Numbered from the stretch's first letter, positions 24,202 through 32,653 are shown. The stretch: 38,411 bases of DNA from an uncultured Anaerotignum sp. (GCF_905212195.1 NZ_CAJMDQ010000012.1:1-38411); one strand, 5' to 3'. Numbers and translations are program-made. The notes: generated by a model from the sequence alone, not told the origin.

Positions 24202-25926
24202 TTGAAAAAAGTCATTTTAGCGGCACTGAACGCAAAATATATTCATTCTAATCTGGCATTGCGTTATCTGTCCCGTTTTCAGGATAATAACCAGAAACAT
24301 CATGTGGAGACTATGGAATTTACCATCAACCAGCGTCTGGATTTCATTGCCGAGGAACTGTTCCGCAAACAGCCTGATGTGGTGCTGTTTTCCTGCTATA
24401 TCTGGAATGTAGAGATGCTGCGGCAGCTTTGTCCTATTCTGAAAAAGATCATGCCGGACTGCGTTATTGGCTTTGGTGGCCCGGAAGTCAGCTACGAAAG
24501 CGAAACTTTCCTGCGGGAAAATCCAGCGGTGGATTTTGTCATGCGCGGGGAGGGGGAACTTGTTTTCACAAAATATCTGGAACATCTGGATGCAGGAAAT
24601 CCTGCTACTTTGGGGGAAATCGAAAGTCTGACTTATCGGCAGGGGGATGAAATTTTCTCCACACCCCAGATGCATCCCATGGATTTGGCACTTCTGCCTT
24701 TTCCCTATGAAGATGATTTCAGTGATGTACAGAATCAGATCATTTATTATGAATCTTCCAGAGGATGTCCCTACCATTGCGGATACTGTTTGTCTTCTGT
24801 AGAAAATGGCGTGCGGTTTGTACCCTTGGACAAGGTGTTGCCAGATTTGCAGAAATTTTTGGATAAAAATGTGCCCCAGGTGAAATTCATCGACCGTACA
24901 TTTAACTGCAGAAAAAGTCACGCTATGGCCATCTGGAAATATCTTCATGAACATGACAATGGTGTTACCAATTTCCACTTTGAGATTACAGCGGACTTGA
25001 TTGATCAGGAAACCATTGACTTTCTGAAAACCGTGCGGAAAGGACTGTTCCAGTTTGAAATTGGTGTCCAGTCTACCAATCCTCAGACCATCCGTGCCAT
25101 CAATCGTAATGTGGATTTTGCGGCTTTGTCGGAAATTGTGCAGCAGATCAAAGACGGCGGAAATATCCATCAGCACTTGGATTTGATTGCAGGTCTGCCT
25201 TATGAGGATTATGATTCTTTTGGGCGTTCTTTTAATGATGTTTATGCCCTTCATCCAGAACAGCTGCAATTGGGATTTTTGAAAGTGCTGAAAGGCTCCA
25301 TGCTCCATCAGAAACAGAAGGAGTTTGAAATTGTTTATCACGACACGGCACCTTATGAAGTATTGACTACCCATGAATTGCCTTACGCCGATACTTTGCG
25401 ACTGAAATATGTGGAAGAAATGGTGGAGACCTATTACAACAGCGGAAGATTTTTGCATACTCTTGCATATCTGGTACCGCTCTATGAAAGCCCTTTTGCC
25501 TTTTTTGAGGCGCTGTCCCAGTTCTGGGTAGCGGAGAATTATCATTATCTGGGGCTGTCTAAAATGGGGCTCTTTGATGTGTTATGGCGGTTCGTGGAAC
25601 AGAATCCTAAGGTGGATAAACAGAAATTGCAGTGGGAAATGAAGTTTGACATTGCCCTTCATGAAAAGCCCAAAAAACTGCCTGCATGGCTGACAGTGAC
25701 CAACGAAGAACAGTGGCATGACAAGGTGTTTGCTTTCTACGGCAATCCTGCTTTGTGGCAGAAATGTCTGCCTCATTACAAGAGCAACAAAGAAGCCATC
25801 CGCCAGACCCATCTGGAAGTTTTCGGTGATGAGGAACAGAAGGCTGTGCTCTTTGATTATGGCAAAAGAGATCTGCTGGGAAATGCGGAATACCAGATTA
25901 TGGAAACGGCAGAAATGCAGGCCTGA
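24202..25926 (+). CDS. B12-binding-domain radical SAM protein
   Basis: 574 residues beginning with TTG at 24202, placed by GAGGA seven bases upstream; the first residues (MKKVILAALNAKYIHSNLAL) are the typical start of this family. Residues about 1-150 form a cobalamin-binding-like Rossmann domain (VVLFSCYIWN, IGFGGPEVSYE). The radical SAM iron-sulfur motif CPYHCGYC is at about 189-196 in SSRGCPYHCGYCLSS. Further SAM-domain motifs include DRTFNC and FEIGVQSTNPQT. A C-terminal domain (about 370-570) is of the DUF4080 type. The reaction is unknown; related proteins modify metabolites or RNA. It appears monocistronic. Confidence 0.85.
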   Translation: MKKVILAALNAKYIHSNLALRYLSRFQDNNQKHHVETMEFTINQRLDFIAEELFRKQPDVVLFSCYIWNVEMLRQLCPILKKIMPDCVIGFGGPEVSYESETFLRENPAVDFVMRGEGELVFTKYLEHLDAGNPATLGEIESLTYRQGDEIFSTPQMHPMDLALLPFPYEDDFSDVQNQIIYYESSRGCPYHCGYCLSSVENGVRFVPLDKVLPDLQKFLDKNVPQVKFIDRTFNCRKSHAMAIWKYLHEHDNGVTNFHFEITADLIDQETIDFLKTVRKGLFQFEIGVQSTNPQTIRAINRNVDFAALSEIVQQIKDGGNIHQHLDLIAGLPYEDYDSFGRSFNDVYALHPEQLQLGFLKVLKGSMLHQKQKEFEIVYHDTAPYEVLTTHELPYADTLRLKYVEEMVETYYNSGRFLHTLAYLVPLYESPFAFFEALSQFWVAENYHYLGLSKMGLFDVLWRFVEQNPKVDKQKLQWEMKFDIALHEKPKKLPAWLTVTNEEQWHDKVFAFYGNPALWQKCLPHYKSNKEAIRQTHLEVFGDEEQKAVLFDYGKRDLLGNAEYQIMETAEMQA

Positions 25927-25981
25927 ATGAAATCTCGCTGGGGATGAATAAAAAAACATGCAAAAAAATGATGAAAAACCA

Positions 25982-26010
25982 TTGACAAAAGAAAAAAACG
26001 GAATTACAAT
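25982..26010 (+). promoter_or_regulatory. Promoter of the T-box/metNIQ operon
   Basis: Perfect TTGACA (25982-25987), a 17-base spacer and TACAAT (26005-26010), just upstream of the T-box leader. Confidence 0.85.
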
Positions 26011-26029
26011 AGGAACAACTTTTCAAAAG

Positions 26030-26320
26030 AGCAAAGACGTGGAAGAGAAGAGTAGTTAGCAGAATACCTTTCAGAGAGTTTCCGATTGGTGGGAAGGAAG
26101 CAGGGATATGTTGATGAAGATGGTCTTGGAGTCGTATGGTCGAGCCGGTGAGGTTAGATCACAACGGGCGCACCCGTTACAGTGCCAGAGTATAACCCGT
26201 TTTTGTCGGGCGTACTTGTTGAGGTCTGCTTCGTGAGGAGCGGATGAATTTAGGTGGTACCACGAAATAATGCTTTCGTCCTAATGTGCATGAATATGCA
26301 ATAGGACGGAAGCTTTTTTT
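26030..26320 (+). ncRNA. T-box leader, methionine specifier
   Basis: The leader has the T-box landmarks: an AGAGTA-type element early on, AGAGAG, a stem-I 3' side GAAG-ATG-GTC-TTGGAG with the likely specifier codon ATG (Met) at 26120-26122, and the T-box core GGTGGTACCACG at 26253-26264. The TGGT at 26255-26258 would pair with the end of uncharged tRNA. The terminator uses GCTTTCGTCCTA (26272-26283) with TAGGACGGAAGC (26302-26313) and T7. Uncharged tRNA-Met would favour the antiterminator and switch on the methionine transporter genes behind it. The specifier was read by eye. Confidence 0.92.
26272..26320 (+). terminator. Regulated terminator of the T-box
   Basis: A stem of about 12 bp followed by T7. 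Its 5' arm lies close behind the T-box core, so antiterminator and terminator exclude each other. Confidence 0.9.
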
Positions 26321-26343
26321 ATTGCCGAAAGGAGAAAATATAC

Positions 26344-27375
26344 ATGATAAAGTTGGAGAAGGTAAGCAAAACCTTCCGTACCGGCAGCGGAGAAGTCCAC
26401 GCCGTAAGGGAGGTAAGTTTGAATATTGAACAGGGTGAGATTTTTGGTATCATCGGGTTTTCCGGTGCCGGAAAATCCACACTGGTACGATGCATCAACC
26501 TGTTGGAACGTCCCACAGAAGGTACTGTGACTGTAGACGGCACAGAACTGACAAAGCTGGATGAAAAACGGCTGCGGGAAGTACGCAGAAAGATTGGTAT
26601 GATCTTCCAGCATTTCAATCTGCTTCGTTCCAGAACCGTATATGACAACATCGCATTTCCACTGAAGAAAAGCAATTTGTCCAAAGAGGAAAAACATAAG
26701 AAAATTTTATCTCTGCTGGAACTGGTTGGGCTGTCTGATAAAAAAGACGCTTATCCTTCTCAGCTTTCCGGTGGTCAGAAACAGAGAGTTGCCATTGCCA
26801 GAGCATTGGCCAATGACCCTAAAGTGCTGCTGTGTGACGAAGCTACCAGCGCACTGGACCCCCAGACCACAAAATCCATTCTGCACCTGCTGAAACAGGT
26901 CAATGAAAAACTGGGCATCACCATTGTAATCATCACCCATGAAATGGCAGTGGTCAAAGACATTTGCGACCGGGTAGCCATTATGGAACTGGGACGTGTG
27001 GTAGAGGAAGGTGCAACAGAGGATGTATTTGTTCATCCCAAAGAAAAAGTTACCAAAGACTTTATCAGCACCGCTGGCAATGTGGATAAGATTTATGAAC
27101 TCATCGATGAAGGCAACGACCTGACAAAACTGCAGGAAGGCGAAAAAATGGTAATGTTGACCTATTCCGCTAACAACGCAGGGGAGCCGGTGATTTCTTA
27201 TCTGGCAGAAGCCTTTGATGTGAAAGCCAACATCATTTACGGCAACATCGACATCCTGAAAGGCAAGACCATCGGGAAACTGGTTGTGACCCTCAGCGGA
27301 AAGCCGGAAAACATGGAAAAAGCGTTGGCATATATCGAAGAAAGAAAAGTAGAACTGGAGGTCATTAAGGCATGA
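26344..27375 (+). CDS. metN: Methionine ABC transporter, ATP-binding protein
   Basis: 343 residues. Walker A GFSGAGKST near residue 40, signature LSGGQKQRVAIARAL near 140, Walker B VLLCDEATSALDP and the switch histidine in IITHEM. A C-terminal NIL/ACT-like domain (about 265-340) is the methionine-sensing domain of MetN. It powers import of D/L-methionine through MetI. A methionine T-box lies directly upstream, and the stop overlaps the metI start by four bases. A GAAAGGAG site precedes the ATG. Confidence 0.95.
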   Translation: MIKLEKVSKTFRTGSGEVHAVREVSLNIEQGEIFGIIGFSGAGKSTLVRCINLLERPTEGTVTVDGTELTKLDEKRLREVRRKIGMIFQHFNLLRSRTVYDNIAFPLKKSNLSKEEKHKKILSLLELVGLSDKKDAYPSQLSGGQKQRVAIARALANDPKVLLCDEATSALDPQTTKSILHLLKQVNEKLGITIVIITHEMAVVKDICDRVAIMELGRVVEEGATEDVFVHPKEKVTKDFISTAGNVDKIYELIDEGNDLTKLQEGEKMVMLTYSANNAGEPVISYLAEAFDVKANIIYGNIDILKGKTIGKLVVTLSGKPENMEKALAYIEERKVELEVIKA

Positions 27376-28049
27376 ATATCTTATATCAAATCGCACCGAA
27401 TCTGGAAGCCCTGGGTTCGGAACTTGTAAAATGTATCGGGCAGACCTTCCAGATGCTCATCATCTCCGGTGTCATCGCCTTTGTATTGGGTCTGTTTTTA
27501 GGGGTGCTGCTTATCGTTACCAAAAGCGATGGCATCATGGCAAACCCGGTATTGTATAAAATTCTGGATAAGATCATCGACGTGATCCGTTCCATTCCAT
27601 TTATTATCCTGATGGTGCTGCTGATTCCTGTAAGCCGTGCCATTGTAGGTACAGGTTCCGGTGTTACCGGTTCTTATGTGGCACTGATTGCAGGTACCGT
27701 TCCATTCTTTGCCAGACAGATTGAATCCGTACTGGCGGATGTGGACTACGGTCTGGTGGAAGCCAGTGCTTCCATGGGATTTTCTCCACTGGAAATCATT
27801 TTCAGTGTATATCTGAAAGAAAGTATCCCCGGTATCACTCGTGTGACCATGATTACTTTTGTCAGCCTCATCGGTATCACAGCTATGGCTGGTGCCATCG
27901 GTGCCGGCGGTCTGGGGGACTTTGCCATCCGTTACGGTTACCAGATGGGTTACCGTGATATGATTTGGGTAACTGTTATCATCATTCTGATCATCATCAG
28001 TGTGATTCAGGGTGTGGGCAATCTCATCATTCGGAGAACCACACATTAA
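27372..28049 (+). CDS. metI: Methionine ABC transporter, permease
   Basis: 225 residues with five to six membrane helices. The BPD-transporter EAA-type loop is seen in LVEASASMGFSPLEIIFSVYLKES. GAIGAGGLGDFAIRYGYQ is typical of MetI. The start ATG overlaps the metN stop (ATGA), so the two are translationally coupled. Confidence 0.94.
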   Translation: MNILYQIAPNLEALGSELVKCIGQTFQMLIISGVIAFVLGLFLGVLLIVTKSDGIMANPVLYKILDKIIDVIRSIPFIILMVLLIPVSRAIVGTGSGVTGSYVALIAGTVPFFARQIESVLADVDYGLVEASASMGFSPLEIIFSVYLKESIPGITRVTMITFVSLIGITAMAGAIGAGGLGDFAIRYGYQMGYRDMIWVTVIIILIIISVIQGVGNLIIRRTTH

Positions 28050-28130
28050 CCATTGCTTTGAAATGGGAAACTATTTTAAGGATATAGAACATAAATAACA
28101 TTTTGCGAAAAAGAAAGGGAGTAGAAAACT

Positions 28131-29003
28131 ATGAAGAAAAATGCGAAAAAATGGATTGCAGCAGCTTTGGCAACAGTAGCAACAGTATCTCTGACCGCTT
28201 GCGGCGGCAGTGCGGACACACAGGAAGCAACAGCAGACAGCGGCGAAACCACTGTTGTAAAAGTTGGTGTAGTTGGCGAATACAACGCTCAGTGGGATAC
28301 CATCAATGAACTGCTGGCAGATGATGGCATTCAGGTGGAACTGGTAAAATTCACAGACTATGCAGCACCGAACCGTGCACTGAACGACGGTGAAATCGAC
28401 CTGAACGCATTCCAGCACAAAGCATTCCTGGCAAATGATATTGAACAGAAAGGCTATGACATCGTAGACATCGGCGATACCATCATCGCACCTCTGGGCA
28501 TCTACAACAACAAAGACAAGATTTCTTCCATTGAAGATATCAAAGACGGCGATGTAATCGCTATCCCCAGCGACCTGACAAACGGCGGCCGTGCACTGAA
28601 ACTGCTGGAAGCAGCTGGTCTGATTGAATGCGACCCTGCAAAAGGCGTTGTTCCTACAAAAGCAGATATTACAAAATACAACAAACAGATTGAAATCATG
28701 GAAGCAGAATCCGCAACACTGGCAAACCTGCTGCCTGACTGCGCAGCAGCTGTTATCAACGGCGGCAATGCTTACACAGCAGGTCTGAATCCTGTGACAG
28801 ACACTATCTTTGTAGAAGATGTAAATCCCGAAACAAATGCAGCAGTATCTGATTTGGTAAATGTCATTGCTGCTCGTACAGAAGATAAAGACAACGAAGT
28901 ATACAAAAAAATCGTAGAAGCTTACCAGACACCAGAAGTACAGAAAACCATTGAAGACGAATACCAGGGCGCATTTGTATGTGCATGGGAAGGCGCAGAA
29001 TAA
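28131..29003 (+). CDS. metQ: Methionine-binding lipoprotein
   Basis: 290 residues with a lipoprotein signal: a lysine-rich start, then LTACGG with the lipidated cysteine at about residue 24. The mature part has the NlpA/MetQ pattern: KVGVVGEYNAQWDTINELL, the FTDYAAPNRALNDGEIDLNAFQH block, and APLGIYNNK. It captures methionine outside the membrane for MetNI. A clear hairpin terminator follows, so the metNIQ operon probably ends here with some read-through into the amidohydrolase. Confidence 0.94.
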   Translation: MKKNAKKWIAAALATVATVSLTACGGSADTQEATADSGETTVVKVGVVGEYNAQWDTINELLADDGIQVELVKFTDYAAPNRALNDGEIDLNAFQHKAFLANDIEQKGYDIVDIGDTIIAPLGIYNNKDKISSIEDIKDGDVIAIPSDLTNGGRALKLLEAAGLIECDPAKGVVPTKADITKYNKQIEIMEAESATLANLLPDCAAAVINGGNAYTAGLNPVTDTIFVEDVNPETNAAVSDLVNVIAARTEDKDNEVYKKIVEAYQTPEVQKTIEDEYQGAFVCAWEGAE

Positions 29004-29021
29004 TCTCAAAGAACACAAGAG

Positions 29022-29049
29022 CAGGTCGGAATGCCCGACCTGTTTTCTT
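29022..29049 (+). terminator. Terminator after metQ
   Basis: CAGGTCGG (29022-29029) pairs with CCGACCTG (29035-29042), then TTTTCTTT. The flanking CAAAGAA and TTCTTTG extend the stem outward. Confidence 0.8.
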
Positions 29050-29064
29050 TGAAGGGCAGAAAGG

Positions 29065-30261
29065 ATGAAATTTATGGCAGTAAAACCTTATGTATTGGCT
29101 GAACAAGCATATTTGACAGATTTGCGGCGGCATTTTCACGCACACCCGGAAGTAAGCCTCAAGGAATATGAAACATGCAAGAAAATCGAAGCGGAATTGG
29201 ACAGCATGGGGATTCCTCACAAACGCATTGGAGAAACAGGCGTTTACGGCTGGATTGATGGGAAGAAAGCAGGGGATGGCGTAACCGTTGCCCTGCGAGC
29301 AGATATTGATGCACTGGCAATGGATGACTTGAAAGAAGTGCCTTACCATTCCCAGAACGCAGGTGTTTGCCATGCCTGCGGTCATGATGCCCATACAGCA
29401 ACATTGCTGACAGCGGCAAAAATTCTGAAAGCAAAAGAAAATGAATTTTCTGGTCAGGTGCGCCTCTTCTTCCAGCAGGCGGAAGAAATCGGTCAGGGTG
29501 CCAGACAGTTTGTGCAGGCAGGTCTGCTGGATGGTGTGACCCGTGTATTTGGTGCCCATGTGACAAGCCATTTGGACAGCGGAAAAATTTCTCTGACAGC
29601 TGGCCCGCAGAACGCAAGCTGTGACTATTTTAAAATTCAGATCCATGGCAAAGGCGCTCATGTTTCCACACCACAGTTGGGGGTAGACGCGCTGTATATC
29701 GCATCTCAGATTGTGGTACAGCTTCAGACCATCGTTTCCAGAAATACAGACCCGCTGGAAACTGTTGTGGTTGGCGTTGGTAAATTAGAGGCAGGTACCC
29801 AGTATAACATCGTAGCAGAACATGCGGTGCTGGAAGGCACAACCCGCAGTTTCCTGCCGGAAGTACGGAAATTTACCAACGACCGCGTGGTAAGAATTGC
29901 GAAAGAAACAGCTGCATTGTATGGTGCAGAAGCAGAAGTGGAATTTCTAGATTTTGCGGCACCGCTGGTGAATGATGTAAAGGCAGTAGAAGAAGTAACT
30001 GCTGTGACAGCAGAATTTTTGCCGAGAGAAGACATCATTTCTGATTTCCAGAAAGCATTGGGTGCCGATGACTTTGCGGATTATCTGGCAGTAACAAGAG
30101 GCATGTATGCTTTTGTAGGTACCAGAAGTGCCAAAGATCCACATACAGCCGTTGCCCATCACCATGGTTTGTTTGACGTGGATGAGGAAGGCTTGCTCAT
30201 TTCCTGCAATGTATATGTAGATTATGCCCTTTGGGTATTGAATGAAAAACCGGAAGCATAA
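29065..30261 (+). CDS. M20 family amidohydrolase (N-acyl-amino-acid deacylase type)
   Basis: 398 residues of the M20D group. Metal-site residues are visible in HAHPEVSLKEYET, ALRADIDALAMDD, CHACGHDAHTA near residue 105, and QQAEEIGQGA near 139. The lid/dimerisation domain is in the middle (KIQIHGKGAHVSTPQLGVDA). Relatives remove N-acyl groups from amino acids such as N-acetyl-cysteine or hippurate. The start is uncertain: ATG at 29065 with GAAGGG eight bases upstream, or ATG at 29074 with AAAGG. It directly follows metNIQ, so salvage of N-acyl-methionine or a related sulfur compound is a reasonable guess. A repeat-type terminator follows. Confidence 0.86.
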   Translation: MKFMAVKPYVLAEQAYLTDLRRHFHAHPEVSLKEYETCKKIEAELDSMGIPHKRIGETGVYGWIDGKKAGDGVTVALRADIDALAMDDLKEVPYHSQNAGVCHACGHDAHTATLLTAAKILKAKENEFSGQVRLFFQQAEEIGQGARQFVQAGLLDGVTRVFGAHVTSHLDSGKISLTAGPQNASCDYFKIQIHGKGAHVSTPQLGVDALYIASQIVVQLQTIVSRNTDPLETVVVGVGKLEAGTQYNIVAEHAVLEGTTRSFLPEVRKFTNDRVVRIAKETAALYGAEAEVEFLDFAAPLVNDVKAVEEVTAVTAEFLPREDIISDFQKALGADDFADYLAVTRGMYAFVGTRSAKDPHTAVAHHHGLFDVDEEGLLISCNVYVDYALWVLNEKPEA

Positions 30262-30322
30262 AACAGAAAGAAAAGCCTGACAGAGAAAGTAATTTAAACA
30301 TATCAAATAAAATTTAAAAAGT

Positions 30323-30378
30323 AAGAAAGCTGGAATCCTATGTATCATAAGGGTTTCAGCTTTCTTTGTTTTCTTATG
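30323..30378 (+). repeat. Palindromic terminator-type repeat, copy 2
   Basis: AAGAAAGCTGGAATCCT and AAGGGTTTCAGCTTTCTT form the stem, followed by the conserved tail TTTGTTTTCTTATGAA. It lies just after the amidohydrolase gene. Confidence 0.85.
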
Positions 30379-30410
30379 AAAAAGCTCTCAAAGCTGCGGG
30401 CTTTTTTTTT
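30379..30410 (+). terminator. Second terminator after the amidohydrolase
   Basis: AAAAAGCTC (30379-30387) pairs with GGGCTTTTT (30398-30406) with one G-U pair, and the T-run continues to 30410. It is directly behind the repeat. Confidence 0.75.
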
Positions 30411-30422
30411 GCTCCAAAAGGG

Positions 30423-30476
30423 TTTACAGAGATTTTACATGGCCTTTATGGTTTTTTGACGGAAACATGTTTTAAT
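30423..30476 (+). promoter_or_regulatory. Pho-box-type promoter of the phytase-like gene
   Basis: Two exact TTTACA hexamers (30423-30428, 30434-30439), then TTTATG (30445-30450) and TTGACG (30456-30461), all in an exact 11-base phase. An extended -10 TGT-TTTAAT (30468-30476) follows. This is the layout of PhoP-activated promoters in Bacillus, where TT(A/C/T)ACA repeats fill about -60 to -20. Confidence 0.65.
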
Positions 30477-30514
30477 GGCATTGTTGGGAAACAAAAAGAG
30501 GAGGTTATGTAACA

Positions 30515-32149
30515 ATGAAAAAAAGAGTATTTACAGCGGCTTTGCTGACAGCGATGGTTTTGCAGAGCATCCCTGTCTTTGCTGCGGAATATGAAGCAAC
30601 AGCTTATGATGTATCCATTGCGGACGAATTGAAAGTACCCTTTGCCGATTCCAAAGAGGGGTATTTTGAAGGCGGTCTGGTGACTGGTTTCGGTTCCGCA
30701 GTGACATTCAAAGGCTATAACGAAGCAGGTGAAATGCAGTTTTATGCAGTCACAGACAGAGGCCCCAATGCGGACGCACCCAAGTATGAAAAAGACGGAA
30801 CACAGACAGAAGCAAAGATTTTCCCTTGCCCGGAATTTACCCCCAGCATTGGGATTGTGACCATCAAAGACAACGGTGCCGTTGTAGATGAAGCTATCAC
30901 ACTGAAAGATGCGGAAGGAAACGAAATTTCCGGTCTGCCGCTGGAACCCGGTCAGGTAGGGGCAACAGGAGAAAGAGCACTGGATATGCAGCTCAATGAT
31001 ATCGGTTATGATAATGAAGGTCTGGACACAGAAGGCATTGCCGTAGATGCAGACGGTAATTTCTGGCTGTGTGACGAATATGGCCCTTTTATTGTAAAGA
31101 CAGATGCCAATGGCAAGATTCTGGAAAAATATGCGCCCGGTGAAGGTTTGCCGGAAATTTTGCAGTATCGCATTCCAAACAGAGGTTTTGAAGGTTTGAC
31201 CATTACACCCAATGGCACAGTTATGGCTTCTGTGCAGAGTGTACTGGATGTAAACGGCGAAACAGATGATACCGCTTGCTTTACCAGAATTGTGGCCCTT
31301 GACCCTGAAACAGGTGATACAAAAATGTATGCCTATCCTGTAGATTTGAGCCAGTACAGCGCACCTTCCAACTGCAAGATTGGGGATATTTACGCAGTAG
31401 ATGATGATACACTGTTGGTTATTGAACAGGGGAAACTGGCAGACAAGACCATGTCTAATAAAATTTATCAGGTGGATTTGTCCAAAGCTACAGACATTTC
31501 TGACATGACTGTAGACGGTAAGGCATTAGAATATGCTTCTGCAGAAGAATTGCAGGATGATGTTGTGTTCGCGGAAAAAGAACTGCTGCTGGATTTGCGT
31601 GATTATGGTTGGACAGCAGAAAAAGCGGAAGGTTTGTGTATGGTAGATGAAAATACCATTGCAGTCATCAATGACAATGACTTTGGTATCGTTACTGTAA
31701 CAGAAGATGCCGCAAACGAAGACGCTGACATTACCGACTATGTATACGACGCAGCAACAGGCACATTTACAAAAGACGGCACAGCAGCAGACGTGAAGGT
31801 TTCCATTGGGGAAAACACAGAACCTGCACAGATTTGGACATTCCAGAAAACAGAAGAACCTGCAGCAGAAACTTCCTATATCAGCATCCGCAACGGTGTA
31901 TTGCAGGCACAGGAAAGCGGCAAGACATACGGTGTGGATTTTGACAGCGAAAAGCAGCAGGTTGTATTGACAACGGGTGGCACATATACAGCAACAGGCA
32001 AAGAAGATACCCAGAAAACTTTGACAGAAGTGGGCGAAGCATCTGCTTGGAAAATTGTGCTGGACGGCACAGCGCTGGATATTCCCGTATATCATATCAA
32101 TGGCTATAACTATGTAGACCAGCAGGCTTTGGAAGCTGCACTGGCATAA
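30515..32149 (+). CDS. Secreted phytase-like / esterase-like protein
   Basis: 544 residues with a signal peptide (about 1-24, MKKRVFTAALLTAMVLQS). Residues about 40-440 follow the phytase-like domain (PF13449 type): YAVTDRGPNADAP, TEGIAVDADGNFWLCDEYGP, NRGFEGLTITPNGTVMASVQS, and a late GLCMVDENTIAVINDNDFG. These are blades of a beta-propeller seen in proteins annotated as phytase-like or glycerophosphodiester-hydrolase-like. Residues about 450-544 form a separate tail with ISIRNGVLQAQESGKTYG and an ending like a stalk domain. GAGGAGG precedes the ATG. The Pho-box-like promoter fits a phosphate-scavenging role outside the cell; catalysis is not proved. Confidence 0.8.
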   Translation: MKKRVFTAALLTAMVLQSIPVFAAEYEATAYDVSIADELKVPFADSKEGYFEGGLVTGFGSAVTFKGYNEAGEMQFYAVTDRGPNADAPKYEKDGTQTEAKIFPCPEFTPSIGIVTIKDNGAVVDEAITLKDAEGNEISGLPLEPGQVGATGERALDMQLNDIGYDNEGLDTEGIAVDADGNFWLCDEYGPFIVKTDANGKILEKYAPGEGLPEILQYRIPNRGFEGLTITPNGTVMASVQSVLDVNGETDDTACFTRIVALDPETGDTKMYAYPVDLSQYSAPSNCKIGDIYAVDDDTLLVIEQGKLADKTMSNKIYQVDLSKATDISDMTVDGKALEYASAEELQDDVVFAEKELLLDLRDYGWTAEKAEGLCMVDENTIAVINDNDFGIVTVTEDAANEDADITDYVYDAATGTFTKDGTAADVKVSIGENTEPAQIWTFQKTEEPAAETSYISIRNGVLQAQESGKTYGVDFDSEKQQVVLTTGGTYTATGKEDTQKTLTEVGEASAWKIVLDGTALDIPVYHINGYNYVDQQALEAALA

Positions 32150-32182
32150 AAAGCTCATACGCAATCAATATACCTATACCAG

Positions 32183-32217
32183 AAAAAGGCTTTGCCCCTA
32201 AGTGGCAGGGCTTTTTT
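32183..32217 (+). terminator. Terminator after the phytase-like gene
   Basis: AAAAGGCTTTGCC pairs with GGCAGGGCTTTT with one bulged G, followed by T. Loop CCTAAGT. Confidence 0.75.
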
Positions 32218-32218
32218 C

Positions 32219-32248
32219 TTGTGGAAAAATAGAATCCTATGGTACAAT
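32219..32248 (+). promoter_or_regulatory. Promoter of the small unknown gene
   Basis: TTGTGG (32219-32224), an 18-base spacer and TACAAT (32243-32248), about 27 bases upstream of the start codon. Confidence 0.5.
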
Positions 32249-32274
32249 GGCAAAAAAAGATTGGGGGATGAGAG

Positions 32275-32598
32275 ATGAAAAAAACACCTTGGATGTTGGG
32301 ATACTGGACATTGCTGCGGATGTCTATCAGAATGAAAAAGAAATTGCCAGTATATATGCCCACAAGAGAATTTATTGATGGGTGCTGGAGATTGGCTTTT
32401 TTGGATGATATGGTCTGCCGTCATGAGTTGGATGGTGTAGTGATCAGAGGGGAGCCTGTTGTTTTTCCGCCGAAAAAGGAATCCATTCCTTATCGGTATA
32501 AGCTTTTTCTGGAAATGTACGGGGAAGATACGGCGGAGGTATGGAAAAAAGCATACAGTAAAACATGGAAGCGGGCAAAGGCATTGAGGGGAAAATGA
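32275..32598 (+). CDS. Small basic protein of unknown function
   Basis: 107 residues, rich in Lys and Arg, no signal peptide. GGGGGA lies seven to eight bases before the ATG, and a promoter-like sequence precedes it, so the gene looks real. The sequence includes KLPVYMPTREFIDGCWRLAFLDDMVCRH and a C-terminal basic stretch (KKAYSKTWKRAKALRGK). I do not recognise a family. The promoter of the next gene overlaps its last codons. It may be a small nucleic-acid-binding or regulatory protein, but nothing in the sequence proves this. Confidence 0.62.
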   Translation: MKKTPWMLGYWTLLRMSIRMKKKLPVYMPTREFIDGCWRLAFLDDMVCRHELDGVVIRGEPVVFPPKKESIPYRYKLFLEMYGEDTAEVWKKAYSKTWKRAKALRGK

Positions 32599-32612
32599 CA
32601 ATGTGATATACT
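32584..32612 (+). promoter_or_regulatory. Promoter of the Gfo/Idh oxidoreductase gene
   Basis: TTGAGG (32584-32589), a 17-base spacer and TATACT (32607-32612) with an extended -10 TGA. It overlaps the 3' end of the small gene. Confidence 0.7.
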
Positions 32613-32628
32613 AAAGACATGTATTTAG
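32611..32628 (+). promoter_or_regulatory. Candidate operator palindrome
   Basis: CTAAAGACATGTATTTAG is an 18-base palindrome with eight of nine pairs matching, centred on ACATGT. It starts at the end of the -10 hexamer, where a bound repressor would block transcription. The LacI-type regulator encoded about 1.2 kb downstream is a candidate binder. Confidence 0.55.
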
Positions 32629-32653
32629 ACAAAAACAAAGAGGAGGTTTTCAA

